Counted from the first letter of the stretch, positions 41,059-51,889 are shown. The stretch: DNA of 64,000 bases from Streptomyces massasporeus (GCF_014648995.1 NZ_BMSE01000002.1:310001-374000), one strand, 5' to 3'. The notes: generated by a model from the sequence alone, not told the origin. A program made the numbers and translations.

Positions 41059-42009
41059 ATGGCGTACGACCTGATCACCATGGGGCGGATCGGAGTGGAT
41101 CTGTATCCGCTCCAGACCGGCGTCCCGCTGCCGCAGGTCACGTCCTTCGGCAAGTTCCTCGGCGGCTCGGCGAGCAATGTCGCGGTGGCCGCGGCCCGCC
41201 TGGGACGGCGCGCGGCGGTGATCACCCGCACCGGCGACGACCCCTTCGGCACCTACCTCCACGAGGCCCTCAAGGGCTTCGGCGTGGACGACCGCTGGGT
41301 CACCCCGGTCCCCGGCCTGCCCACGCCGGTCACCTTCTGCGAGGTCTTCCCACCGGACGACTTCCCGCTGTACTTCTACCGGCGGCCCAAGGCCCCCGAC
41401 CTGGAGATCGACGCCCACGAGCTCGACCTCGACGCCATCCGCGACGCCCGGGTCTTCTGGGTCACGGGCACGGGCCTGAGCGAGGAGCCGAGCCGCACGG
41501 CGACCCTCGCGGCCCTCGCCCACCGCGCCAAGGCCGGCACCACGGTCTTCGACCTGGACTGGCGCCCGATGTTCTGGACCGACCCGGAGGCCGCGCGGCC
41601 CTTCTACACAGAGGCCCTGCGCCACACCACCGTCGCCGTCGGCAACCTCGACGAGGTGGAGGTCGCCACCGGCGTGCGCGAACCCCACGCCGCCGCCCGC
41701 GCCCTGCTCGACGCGGGCGTCGAACTGGCCGTCGTCAAGCAGGGCCCCAAGGGCGTCCTCGCGGTGAACAGCGCCGGCGAGAGCGCCGAGGTCCCGCCGC
41801 TGCCGGTGAACGTCCTCAACGGACTCGGCGCCGGCGACGCCTTCGGCGGCACCCTCGTCCACGGCCTGCTGGCCGGCTGGGACCTGGAGAAGACCATGCG
41901 GCACGCCAACGCCGCCGGTGCCATCGTCGCCTCCCGCCTGGAGTGCTCCTCCGCGATGCCCACGCCGGACGAGATCGAGGCGGCCGTCACCGCGGGGGCC
42001 GTCCAGTGA
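41059..42009 (+). CDS. iolC: 5-dehydro-2-deoxygluconokinase
   Basis: A 316-residue PfkB-family kinase that phosphorylates 5-keto-2-deoxygluconate in myo-inositol catabolism. It starts MAYDLITMGRIGVDLYPLQ, with the sugar-binding GGSASNVAVAAARLGRRA and the C-terminal signature NGLGAGDAFGGTLVHGL containing the catalytic Asp. IolC-specific context (FPLYFYRRPKAPDLEI) supports the assignment. ATG 41059 follows GAGGGG. The stop overlaps the next gene by 4 bases (GTGA). Confidence 0.93.
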   Translation: MAYDLITMGRIGVDLYPLQTGVPLPQVTSFGKFLGGSASNVAVAAARLGRRAAVITRTGDDPFGTYLHEALKGFGVDDRWVTPVPGLPTPVTFCEVFPPDDFPLYFYRRPKAPDLEIDAHELDLDAIRDARVFWVTGTGLSEEPSRTATLAALAHRAKAGTTVFDLDWRPMFWTDPEAARPFYTEALRHTTVAVGNLDEVEVATGVREPHAAARALLDAGVELAVVKQGPKGVLAVNSAGESAEVPPLPVNVLNGLGAGDAFGGTLVHGLLAGWDLEKTMRHANAAGAIVASRLECSSAMPTPDEIEAAVTAGAVQ

Positions 42010-42887
42010 CCGTCGACGTCTGCGAACTCGTCCGCCTGCGCAGCCACCGCCCGGAGGCGATCGCCGAGGCCGCCGCCCGCCGCCCCCGTCGGCCGCTGCT
42101 GAACGGCGACGGCCGCCTGATGATCGTCGCCGCCGACCACCCCGCCCGCGGCGCCCTCGGCGTCGGCGGCCGTGCCCTCGCCATGGCCAACCGAGCCGAC
42201 CTCCTCGAACGCCTCTGCCTGGCCCTGTCCCGCCCCGGCGTGGACGGCGTCCTCGCCACCGCCGACATCCTCGACGACCTGCTCCTGCTCGGCGCCCTCG
42301 ACGGCAAGGTCGTCATCGGATCGATGAACCGCGGCGGCCTCCAGGGCGCCCGCTTCGAACTCGACGACCGCTTCACCGGCCACCGCCCCGAGGACATCGA
42401 GCGCCTCGGCTTCGACGCGGGCAAGCTGCTCCTGCGCATCGACTACGACGACCCCGGCTCGCTGACCACCCTGGAGTCCACCGCCCGGGCCGTCGACGCC
42501 ATGGCCGCCCGGCGGCTCCCCGTCTTCGTCGAGCCGTTCATCAGCCACCGCGACGAGCGGGGCCGGCTCCGCAACGACCTCTCCGCCGAGGCCGTGACCA
42601 AGTCGATCGCCATCGCCTCGGGCCTCGGCGGCAGTTCCGCCTACACCTGGCTCAAGGTCCCGGTCACCGACAACCCCGACGACATGGCAGAGGTCATGGC
42701 GGCCTCCACGCTGCCCGCCGTACTGCTGGGCGGCGAGGTGGGCGACGATCAGGACGGGGCGTACGAGAAATGGCGCGGCGCCCTCCAACTGCCCACCGTG
42801 TGCGGGCTGGTCGTGGGACGTTCGTTGCTGTACCCGGCGGACGGGGACGTGACCGCCGCCGTGGACACCGCCGTCGGACTGCTGTGA
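42006..42887 (+). CDS. Cgl0159-family (beta/alpha)8 protein of inositol catabolism
   Basis: A 293-residue TIM-barrel protein of the Cgl0159 family, always found next to iolC in actinobacteria. Visible strands include LMIVAADHPARGALGVGG, GSMNRGGLQGARF, LLLRIDYDDPGS, PVFVEPFISHRDE and YTWLKVPV, with the Lys of the last segment a candidate Schiff-base residue. By position it may be the 2-deoxy-5-keto-gluconate-6-phosphate aldolase that replaces IolJ; this is inference. The GTG start at 42006 overlaps iolC. Confidence 0.85.
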   Translation: MTVDVCELVRLRSHRPEAIAEAAARRPRRPLLNGDGRLMIVAADHPARGALGVGGRALAMANRADLLERLCLALSRPGVDGVLATADILDDLLLLGALDGKVVIGSMNRGGLQGARFELDDRFTGHRPEDIERLGFDAGKLLLRIDYDDPGSLTTLESTARAVDAMAARRLPVFVEPFISHRDERGRLRNDLSAEAVTKSIAIASGLGGSSAYTWLKVPVTDNPDDMAEVMAASTLPAVLLGGEVGDDQDGAYEKWRGALQLPTVCGLVVGRSLLYPADGDVTAAVDTAVGLL

Positions 42888-42897
42888 GGGCCGCCTC

Positions 42898-43173
42898 ATG
42901 ACCACCCACACCTTCACCGCGGGCGACAGCACAGAAGACCGATTTCTCCCTCTCCCGGGCAGGTCCCGGGCCCAGATCGCCTCCGGCGCGGGAGGCCGCT
43001 TTGCTTTGGCAGGAGCGAAGAGCGAGCGACAACTCCCCGCCCGCTACGGCCCCGCGCCGGAGGTCCCCCGCACGAGGCGTCCCACCGCGAAGGAGCGGGC
43101 GCCCGCGCACGGCGTGAACGCCCGCCGCGGCCGACGCGTACCCGTGACCACCCCGAGGGAGGGACGACGATGA
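42898..43173 (+). pseudogene. iolB remnant (5-deoxy-glucuronate isomerase)
   Basis: The 91-codon frame contains two pieces of the IolB N-terminal cupin. HTFTAGDS matches the segment after the usual GGSH turn. GGRFALAGAKSERQLPARYG, followed by PAPEVP, matches the end of the first cupin domain. The intervening sequence, the first about 30 residues and the whole C-terminal half (normally about 270-300 residues in total) are gone. The frame has no stop and still overlaps iolD by 4 bases (ATGA), so reading through it may keep translational coupling. It cannot have isomerase activity. Confidence 0.8.
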
Positions 43174-45053
43174 CGTCGACGACGAGGCTGACGGTCGCAC
43201 AGGCGCTCGTGCGCTTCCTGTCCGCCCAGTACACCGAGCGCGACGGCGTCCGGCAGCGGCTCATCGGCGCCACCTGGGGCATCTTCGGCCACGGCAACGT
43301 CGCCGGCATCGGCCAGGCGCTCCTGGAGCACGCCGAGCAGATGCCGTACCACCAGGGCCGCAACGAACAGGCCATGGTGCACGCGGCGGTCGGCTACGCC
43401 CGCCAGTCGAACCGCCTGTCCACGCACGCGGTGACGACCTCCATCGGCCCCGGCGCCACCAACCTCGTCACCGGTGCCGCCCTCGCGACCATCAACCACC
43501 TGCCGGTGCTGCTCCTGCCCGGTGACATCTTCGCCGGCCGCCCCGCCGACCCGGTCCTCCAGCAGCTCGAAGTCCCGTACGCGGGCGACGTGTCGGTCAA
43601 CGACTGCCTGCGCCCGGTGTCGAGGTACTTCGACCGGATCACCCGGCCCGAGGCCCTGATCCCCTCGGCGCTGAACGCGATGCGCGTCCTCACCGACCCC
43701 GTCGAGACCGGTGCCGTCACCCTCGCCCTGCCCCAGGACGTGCAGGCCGAGGCATACGACTGGCCCGAGGAGTTCTTCGCCGAGCGCGTCTGGACCGTAC
43801 GGCGTCCCGGCGCCGACCCGGCGGAACTGGCCGAGGCGGTACGGATCATCCGCTCGGCGAAGAGGCCTCTGGTCGTCGCGGGCGGCGGCGTCCACCACAG
43901 CCGCGCCGAGGACGCCCTCGCCGAGTTCGCCGAGACCACCGGCATACCGGTCGCCTCCACCCAGGCCGGCAAGGGCTCCCTGCGCCACGACCACCCCCAG
44001 GACGTCGGCGGCGTCGGCCACACCGGCACCGCCACCGCGGACGAACTCGCCCGCACCGCCGACCTGGTGATCGGCGTCGGCACCCGCTACACCGACTTCA
44101 CCACCGCCTCCGGCACGCTGTTCAGCAACCCGGACGTCCGGTTCCTCAACCTCAACATCGCGCCCTACGACGGCCACAAGCTCGCCGGACAGCCCCTGGT
44201 CGCCGACGCCCGCAGCGGCCTCCAGGAGCTCACCGGCGCACTCCGGATGCACGCCCACCGGGTCGCCGGCACCTACGCCACCGAGTACACCGAGGACAAG
44301 GAGCGCTGGGAGCAGCGCGTCGACGCCTGCTACGAGGTGGACGAACCGGACACGCGCCCGACCCAGCCGCAGGTCCTCGGCGCCCTGGACGAGATCGCCG
44401 ACGAGTCGGACATCCTGATCAACGCCGCCGGCTCCCTCCCCGGCGACCTGCACAAACTGTGGCGGACCAGGTCGCCCGACCAGTACCACCTGGAGTACGG
44501 CTACTCCTGCATGGGCTACGAGATTCCCGCCGCCATCGGCGTGAAGCTGGCCGCTCCCGACCGGCCCGTGTGGGCGCTGGTCGGCGACGGCACGTACCTG
44601 ATGATGCCGACGGAGATCGTCACGGCCGTGCAGGAGGGCGTCGCGATCAAGGTCCTGATCGTCCAGAACCACGGCTACGCGTCCATCGGCGGCCTGTCGG
44701 AGTCGGTGGGCGGCGAACGGTTCGGCACCGCCTACCGCTACCCCTCCGAGGACGGCTCGTACACCGGGCCGCCGCTGCCCGTGGACCTCGCCGCCAACGC
44801 GGCCAGCCTCGGCATGCGCGTCCTGCGCGCGAAGACCGTCCGGGACCTGCGGGAGGCCCTCGCCGAGGCCCGGGCGGCCGACACTCCCACATGTGTCTAC
44901 GTCGAGACCCAAACGGCAGACACAGTGTCGGGCGCGCCTCCCGCGCAGGCCTGGTGGGATGTACCCGTGGCCGAGACCGCGACACGGCCGTCCGCGGTCA
45001 AGGCACGTGAGCTGTACGAACGGCACGTCTCCACCCGACGCCGCCATCTGTGA
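43170..45053 (+). CDS. iolD: Trihydroxycyclohexane-1,2-dione hydrolase
   Basis: A 627-residue thiamine-diphosphate enzyme that opens the ring of 3D-trihydroxycyclohexane-1,2-dione. The activating Glu is in HQGRNEQAMVHAAVGYARQ. The central domain has VVAGGGVHHS. The ThDP-Mg motif is GDGTYLMMPTEIVTAV ending in QN. IolD-specific stretches GIFGHGNVAGIGQAL and NHGYASIGGLSESVG are present. ATG 43170 overlaps the iolB remnant's stop and has GAGGGACG upstream. The gene appears fully intact. Confidence 0.95.
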   Translation: MTSTTRLTVAQALVRFLSAQYTERDGVRQRLIGATWGIFGHGNVAGIGQALLEHAEQMPYHQGRNEQAMVHAAVGYARQSNRLSTHAVTTSIGPGATNLVTGAALATINHLPVLLLPGDIFAGRPADPVLQQLEVPYAGDVSVNDCLRPVSRYFDRITRPEALIPSALNAMRVLTDPVETGAVTLALPQDVQAEAYDWPEEFFAERVWTVRRPGADPAELAEAVRIIRSAKRPLVVAGGGVHHSRAEDALAEFAETTGIPVASTQAGKGSLRHDHPQDVGGVGHTGTATADELARTADLVIGVGTRYTDFTTASGTLFSNPDVRFLNLNIAPYDGHKLAGQPLVADARSGLQELTGALRMHAHRVAGTYATEYTEDKERWEQRVDACYEVDEPDTRPTQPQVLGALDEIADESDILINAAGSLPGDLHKLWRTRSPDQYHLEYGYSCMGYEIPAAIGVKLAAPDRPVWALVGDGTYLMMPTEIVTAVQEGVAIKVLIVQNHGYASIGGLSESVGGERFGTAYRYPSEDGSYTGPPLPVDLAANAASLGMRVLRAKTVRDLREALAEARAADTPTCVYVETQTADTVSGAPPAQAWWDVPVAETATRPSAVKARELYERHVSTRRRHL

Positions 45054-45067
45054 AGGAGTTCCCGGCC

Positions 45068-46570
<1,503 letters not shown>

Positions 46571-46595
46571 GGCGCGAGAGGCGAGAGTTTTTTCC

Positions 46596-46627
46596 GGGGG
46601 CTCCCTGCGGTTACCGCAGGGAGCCCC
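46596..46627 (+). terminator. iol operon terminator
   Basis: A near-perfect 15-bp stem, with arms GGGGGCTCCCTGCGG (46596-46610) and CCGCAGGGAGCCCCC (46613-46627), lies 26 bases after mmsA. It lacks a 3' T-tract but has T6 just before the stem. Confidence 0.75.
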
Positions 46628-46708
46628 CGCCCTGTTCCCGTCGACCTCCGCTTCTCAAAACGACAGCGAAGGCGGGTTTCTGCTGCGGATTTCGTAGGCA
46701 AACAGCCA

Positions 46709-46737
46709 TTGACGTGCTGCTTTCGTCGGGGTGTGAT
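46709..46737 (+). promoter_or_regulatory. Promoter of the APC transporter gene
   Basis: TTGACG (46709-46714), a 17-base spacer and TGTGAT (46732-46737) match a housekeeping sigma-70-type promoter, about 38 bases upstream of the ATG at 46776. Confidence 0.45.
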
Positions 46738-46775
46738 GCTGCGCAGTTCACCGCCGAGCCGATGGGAACCGCCGC

Positions 46776-48167
46776 ATGACCGACACGCTCCGCCCCGTCG
46801 AGACAGACGTCGCGCAGGCGCCGGACAGTCACCCCGGGAAGCTCAAGCGCTCCATCGGAGTCGTCGGCGGCACCCTCCTCACCCTCTCCTGCGTGACCCC
46901 CGCCTCCACCCTGTTCGTGGTGGTCCCCGACCTGTTCGGCTCGCTCGGCACCGCCACCGCCCTCACCATCGCCATCGGCTCGCTGCTCTGCGTCGCGGTG
47001 GCGTTCTGCTACTCGGAGCTGGGCACCCTCATCCCCAGCGCCGGCGGCGAGTACGCCATGGTCTCGACGATGGCCGGACGCCTCGCGGGCTGGCTGGTGT
47101 TCGTGCTCTCCCTGCTGGTCGTGATGATCGTTCCGCCGGTCATCGCGATGGGCACGGCCGACTACCTCGCCCCCCTCGTCCACCTCGACCCGTCCTGGAC
47201 AGGCGCCTCGGTCATGCTCCTCGCGACCCTGGCCGGTCTGCTCGACCTGCGCGCCAACGCCTGGATCACCGGTGTCTTCCTGGTCCTGGAGGTCATCGCG
47301 GCGGCCGTGGTGGCGGTCCTGGGCTTCAGCCACGCGGAACGAGGCCCGGACAGCCTGGTCTCGATGGAGGTGGCCGGCCCGAGCGGCGCCCCGGACACCG
47401 TCACCGCCCTCCTGGTGGTCTCCGGCCTCGCCATCGCCCTGTTCGTCACCCAGGGCTTCTCCACCGCGGTCTACCTCTCCGAGGAACTGGAGAACCCGCG
47501 TCGCTCGGTGGCCCGTACGGTCCTCGCCACGCTCGCCATCTCCACCGTGATCATCCTGGTCCCGGTCGCCGCCATCACCCTCGGTGCCCCGGACCTCGCC
47601 GCCCTGACCGGCGGGGACATCTCCGCCATGGTCACCGCCTGGTCCAACTCGGCCGTCGGCACGTTCGTCAGCCTCTGCGTGGCCCTCGCGATCATCAACG
47701 CAGGGATCGTCATGGTCATCCAGAACTCCCGCGTCCTGTTCGCCTCGGCCCGCGACAAGGCCTGGCCGGAGCCGGTCAACGCCCTCTTCTCCCGCCTCGG
47801 CCGCTTCGGCTCCCCCTGGGTCTCCACCCTCGCCGTGGGCGTCCCCGGCGCGGCCCTGTGCTTCGTGAACCTGGACACCCTCTACGGCGTCACGGGCGTC
47901 TCGGTGACGGGCATGTACCTGCTCGTCGCGATCGCCGCGCTGCTGTCCCGCCGGGGCCACCACAAGCACACCCAGGCCTGGCGCATGCCCCTGTGGCCGG
48001 CGGCCCCCCTCCTCCTCATCGTGGTCCTGCTCTACATCCTGATCCAGCAGGAGACGACGTATCTCCTGTGGACAGGCGGCATCACGGCGGCGGCGACCTT
48101 GTACTGGGCGCTGTACCTGCGCCCGCGGCCGGAGACCCGCTGGCTGGTGTCCGTTCCGGAAGAGTGA
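46776..48167 (+). CDS. APC-family amino acid permease
   Basis: A 463-residue membrane protein with about 12 helices. The first helix has the substrate-binding pattern GVVGGTLLTLSCVTPASTLFV, followed by YSELGTLIPSAGGEYAMV and TQGFSTAVYLSEELENPRRSVART, which are typical of APC amino acid/polyamine transporters. Helix 8-10 segments include NSRVLFASARDKAWP. The ribosome-binding site is weak. It is followed immediately by a dispersed Streptomyces repeat. The substrate is not deducible. Confidence 0.9.
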   Translation: MTDTLRPVETDVAQAPDSHPGKLKRSIGVVGGTLLTLSCVTPASTLFVVVPDLFGSLGTATALTIAIGSLLCVAVAFCYSELGTLIPSAGGEYAMVSTMAGRLAGWLVFVLSLLVVMIVPPVIAMGTADYLAPLVHLDPSWTGASVMLLATLAGLLDLRANAWITGVFLVLEVIAAAVVAVLGFSHAERGPDSLVSMEVAGPSGAPDTVTALLVVSGLAIALFVTQGFSTAVYLSEELENPRRSVARTVLATLAISTVIILVPVAAITLGAPDLAALTGGDISAMVTAWSNSAVGTFVSLCVALAIINAGIVMVIQNSRVLFASARDKAWPEPVNALFSRLGRFGSPWVSTLAVGVPGAALCFVNLDTLYGVTGVSVTGMYLLVAIAALLSRRGHHKHTQAWRMPLWPAAPLLLIVVLLYILIQQETTYLLWTGGITAAATLYWALYLRPRPETRWLVSVPEE

Positions 48168-48226
48168 GTGGCTGCCCCCCAGGGGGGCGCGGGGAACTGC
48201 GCGAACAGCCACGACGAACCCCGCAC
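48164..48226. repeat. Dispersed Streptomyces intergenic repeat
   Basis: The sequence around GCGCGGGGAACTGCGCG (48188-48204) followed by AACAGCCACGACG is, from memory, a very common intergenic element in Streptomyces genomes. Its ends GGCTG...CAGCC and the internal CCCCCCAGGGGGG can form a hairpin, so it may serve as terminator of the APC gene. The rest of the gap to 48368 has no gene. Confidence 0.6.
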
Positions 48227-48368
48227 ACGGCCGATCACAGAACCCGCCGAGCTCCGAGCCGTACACCACCCGCAGTACGCCGAAAACTCCGTGTACACCC
48301 CTGGAAGGCCCCGCACTTCGGCCTCCGGTCGACAACTCATCGACAGCTTCACCCCGTACCGTTGACGC

Positions 48369-51026
48369 ATGGATCTTCGACTGCCCGGACTCAACGGGCT
48401 GCTTCGGAGGCCCCGGAGGCTCCTCGCCGCCGGGGCCGCCGTCGTCGTCCTCGCGGGCGCGGGCACGTGGACCGCCGTGGCGAACGACGACGTGCCCCCG
48501 GTCCACCACGAGGACCGGACCCTGCCCACCGGCGACGGCATCCGCATCGACACCTCCTTCTTCACCTCCGGAGGAGACCGCCGCCGCCCCGCCGTCCTGC
48601 TCGGACACGGCTTCGGCGGCAGCAAGAAGGACGTGCGGCAGCAGGCCGAGGACCTCGCCCGGGACGGCTACGCGGTCCTGACCTGGTCGGCCCGCGGCTT
48701 CGGCAAGTCCAGCGGCAGGATCGGCCTGAACGACCCCAAGGGCGAGGTCGCCGACGTCTCGAAGCTCATCGACTGGCTGGCGAAGCAGCCCCAGGTCGAG
48801 CTCGACAAGAAGGGCGACCCCCGCGTCGGCATGGCCGGCGGCTCCTACGGCGGCGCGATAGCACTGCTCACGGCGGGCCACGACAACCGTGTCGACGCCA
48901 TCGCCCCGGCGATCACGTACTGGAACCTCGCCGACGCCCTCTTCCCGAACGGCGTGTTCAAGAAGCTTTGGGCCGGCATCTTCGTCAACTCCGGCGGCGG
49001 CTGCGAGAAGTTCGAGCCGGCGTTGTGCCGGATGTACGAGCGGGTCGCCGAGTCGGGCACACCGGACGCCGAGGCGCGCAAGCTGCTCGAAGAGCGCTCC
49101 CCGTCCGCCGTCGGCAAGGACATCAAGGTGCCGACCCTGCTGATGCAGGGCCAGTCCGACTCCCTCTTCCCCCTCGGCCAGGCCGACCAGGCCGCGAAGG
49201 CGATCCGCGCCAACGGCGCCCCCGTCGACGTCGACTGGATCGCGGGCGGGCACGACGGCGGCGACATGGAGACCGGCCGGGTCGAAGGCCGCGTGACGTC
49301 CTGGTTCGACCGCTACCTGAAGGACGACAAGGGCGCCGACACCGGCCCCGCCTTCCGCGTCACCCGCACCCTCGGCCAGGGCTCCGGCGACGGCGAACCC
49401 CGCCTGACCGGCGTGACCTCGGACCGCTACCCCGGCCTGGAGGCCGAGCAGCGCTCCATCGCCCTGGCAGGCCGCGAGCAGAGCTTCGACAACCCGCCCG
49501 GCGCCAGCCCGCCCGGCATCTCGGCCCTGCCCGGTCTCGGCGGCGCCGGCGGCCTCAGCCAGCTCTCCACGCTCGGCATCGGCGTCTCCCTCGACTTCCC
49601 CGGCCAGTTCGCCGCGTTCGAGTCGAAGCCCTTCGGCGAAGACGTCCAGATCACCGGCTCGCCCACCGCCACCGTCCACGTGAAGTCCACCGGCGACGAC
49701 GCCGTGCTCTTCGCCAAGCTCTACGACGTCGGCCCGGGCGGCGGCAGGCAGCAGGTGCTGCCCTCCCAGCTCGTCACGCCCCTCAAGGTCGAGGGCGCCA
49801 AGGCCGGCAAGGACGTCACCCTCACCCTCCCGGCGATCGACCACGAGGTCGACGACGGCCACCGGCTGCGCCTGGTCCTCGCCTCGACGGACCTCGGCTA
49901 CGCCTCCCCGGTCTCCCCGGCCACGTACACCGTCTCCCTCAAGGGCGATCTGAAGGTCCCCTCGGCCCTCGGTCAGCGCGACACCCAGGGCGGGCTGCCC
50001 GCCTGGGTGTGGTGGATGCCCATCGCCGGCGCCGTGATCGCCTCGGCCCTGATCATCACGGGCCGCCGTCGCACCGCCGCCCCCGCCCCGCCCGCCCCCG
50101 AGCTGGCCGAAGTCCCCCTCCAGATCACGGACCTCACCAAGCGGTACGCGAAGTCCACCGACCGGTACGCAGTCAAGGACCTCTCCTTCCGCGTGGAGAA
50201 GGGCCAGGTCCTCGGACTGCTCGGCCCCAACGGAGCGGGCAAGACGACCACCCTGCGCATGCTGATGGGCCTGATCAAGCCCGACGGCGGCGAGATCCGC
50301 GTCTTCGGCCACGCCATCAGCCCCGGCGCCCCGGTCCTGTCCCGGGTCGGCGCCTTCGTCGAGGGCGCGGGCTTCCTGCCGCACCTGTCCGGCCGCGAGA
50401 ACCTGGAGCTGTACTGGCGCGCCACCGGCCGGCCCGCCGAGGACGCGCACCTGGAGGAGGCCCTGGAGATCGCGGGCCTGGGCGACGCCCTCGCCCGCGC
50501 GGTGCGCACCTACTCCCAGGGCATGCGCCAGCGCCTCGCCATCGCCCAGGCCATGCTCGGCCTGCCGGACCTGCTCATCCTCGACGAACCGACCAACGGT
50601 CTCGACCCGCCCCAGATCCGCGAGATGCGCGAGGTGATGATCCGCTACGCCGCCGCCGGCCGCACGGTCATCGTCTCCAGCCACCTCCTCGCGGAGGTCG
50701 AGCAGACCTGCACCCACCTGGTCGTGATGGACCACGGACAGCTCGTCCAGGCCGGTCCGGTCGCGGACATCGTCGGCTCGGGCGACACCCTCCTCGTCGG
50801 CACGGCCACGCCCGTGGACGAGCCCGTCGTGGAGAAGGTCACCGCGCTGCCGGGCGTCGCCTCGGCCGTGCGCACCGACGAGGGCCTCCTCGTCCAGCTC
50901 GACGCCGACGGCTCCCCGCAGCGCCTGATCGCCGAACTCGTACGGCTGGACGTGCCGGTGCGGTCGGTCGGCCCGCACCGCCGCCTGGAGGACGCCTTCC
51001 TCACCCTGATCGGAGCCGAAGCATGA
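48369..51026 (+). CDS. Extracellular alpha/beta-hydrolase fused to an ABC ATPase
   Basis: An 885-residue protein with unusual topology. A signal-anchor helix (about 18-38) is followed by an extracellular alpha/beta hydrolase of the X-Pro dipeptidyl-peptidase/CocE type: nucleophile S159 in GGSYGG, Asp in GQSDSLFP, His in AGGHDGG and a C-terminal jelly-roll-like region to about 540. A helix (about 548-566) then leads into a cytosolic ABC ATPase with Walker A GPNGAGKTTT (K625), signature YSQGMRQRL and Walker B ILDEPTNGLD (739-740). The stop overlaps a permease gene (ATGA). It probably couples transport with substrate cleavage outside; the substrate is unknown. Confidence 0.88.
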   Translation: MDLRLPGLNGLLRRPRRLLAAGAAVVVLAGAGTWTAVANDDVPPVHHEDRTLPTGDGIRIDTSFFTSGGDRRRPAVLLGHGFGGSKKDVRQQAEDLARDGYAVLTWSARGFGKSSGRIGLNDPKGEVADVSKLIDWLAKQPQVELDKKGDPRVGMAGGSYGGAIALLTAGHDNRVDAIAPAITYWNLADALFPNGVFKKLWAGIFVNSGGGCEKFEPALCRMYERVAESGTPDAEARKLLEERSPSAVGKDIKVPTLLMQGQSDSLFPLGQADQAAKAIRANGAPVDVDWIAGGHDGGDMETGRVEGRVTSWFDRYLKDDKGADTGPAFRVTRTLGQGSGDGEPRLTGVTSDRYPGLEAEQRSIALAGREQSFDNPPGASPPGISALPGLGGAGGLSQLSTLGIGVSLDFPGQFAAFESKPFGEDVQITGSPTATVHVKSTGDDAVLFAKLYDVGPGGGRQQVLPSQLVTPLKVEGAKAGKDVTLTLPAIDHEVDDGHRLRLVLASTDLGYASPVSPATYTVSLKGDLKVPSALGQRDTQGGLPAWVWWMPIAGAVIASALIITGRRRTAAPAPPAPELAEVPLQITDLTKRYAKSTDRYAVKDLSFRVEKGQVLGLLGPNGAGKTTTLRMLMGLIKPDGGEIRVFGHAISPGAPVLSRVGAFVEGAGFLPHLSGRENLELYWRATGRPAEDAHLEEALEIAGLGDALARAVRTYSQGMRQRLAIAQAMLGLPDLLILDEPTNGLDPPQIREMREVMIRYAAAGRTVIVSSHLLAEVEQTCTHLVVMDHGQLVQAGPVADIVGSGDTLLVGTATPVDEPVVEKVTALPGVASAVRTDEGLLVQLDADGSPQRLIAELVRLDVPVRSVGPHRRLEDAFLTLIGAEA

Positions 51027-51889
51027 GCACGCTCGCCGAGCCGCCCGTCGAGGTCGCCGACGGCTACCGCGCGGGCCGCACCCTGCCCTTCCGCGTCGAG
51101 CTGGTCCGGCAGCTGAAGCGGCGCCGCACGATGGTCATGGGCGGTGTCCTGTTCGCCCTGCCGGTCATCCTGCTCATCGCCTTCCAGGTCGGCGGCGACC
51201 CGGGCGGCAACAACAACCGCGTGAACCTCATGGACACGGCGACCGCGTCCGGGGCCAACTTCGCGGCGGTCAACCTCTTCTCCGCCGCCGGCTTCCTGCT
51301 CGTCATCCCCGTCGCCCTGTTCTGCGGCGACACCGTCGCCTCCGAGGCCAGCTGGTCCTCCCTGCGCTACCTGCTCGCGGCCCCCGTGCCCAGGGCCCGG
51401 CTGCTGTGGTCCAAGCTCGCCGTCGGACTCACCCTGAGCCTCGCGGCGATGGTCCTGCTTCCGGTCGTCGCCCTCGCCGTCGGCACGGCCGCCTACGGCT
51501 GGGGCCCGCTCGAACTCCCCACCGGGGGCAGCCTGTCCACCGGTACGGCGGCCCAGCGCATCCTGATCGTCGTCGCGTACATCATGGTGTCCCAACTGGT
51601 CACCGCCGCCCTCGCGTTCTGGCTGTCGACCCGGACGGACGCCCCGCTCGGCGCGGTCGGCGGCGCGGTGTTCCTCACCATCATCGGCAGCGTCCTCGAC
51701 GAGGTGACGGCCCTCGGCGACTGGCGCCACTTCCTGCCCGCGCACTGGCAGTACGCCTGGCTCGACGCCGTCCGGCCCCAGCCGGAGTGGTCGGACATGA
51801 TCCAGGGCACGTCGATCTCCGTAACGTACGCGCTCGTGCTGTTCGCCCTGGCCTTCCGCGGTTTCGCCCGCAAGGACGTCGTCTCCTAG
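51023..51889 (+). CDS. ABC transporter permease (ABC-2 type)
   Basis: A 288-residue membrane protein with six hydrophobic helices, with EASWSSLRYLLAAPVPRARLLWSKL between helices 2 and 3. This is the layout of ABC-2 permeases that pair with a separate drug/lipid-type ATPase. ATG 51023 overlaps the stop of the hydrolase-ATPase gene, so the two form one exporter or a regulatory complex. Extracellular Asn/Gly-rich and acidic loops (GGDPGGNNNRVN) are present. The substrate is unknown. Confidence 0.88.
   Translation: MSTLAEPPVEVADGYRAGRTLPFRVELVRQLKRRRTMVMGGVLFALPVILLIAFQVGGDPGGNNNRVNLMDTATASGANFAAVNLFSAAGFLLVIPVALFCGDTVASEASWSSLRYLLAAPVPRARLLWSKLAVGLTLSLAAMVLLPVVALAVGTAAYGWGPLELPTGGSLSTGTAAQRILIVVAYIMVSQLVTAALAFWLSTRTDAPLGAVGGAVFLTIIGSVLDEVTALGDWRHFLPAHWQYAWLDAVRPQPEWSDMIQGTSISVTYALVLFALAFRGFARKDVVS

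Noticed and set aside
46611..50978. A 1455-codon minus-strand open frame
   Set aside because: It is antisense to the APC transporter and the hydrolase-ABC gene, both with clear motifs. Long antisense frames are expected in DNA this GC-rich.
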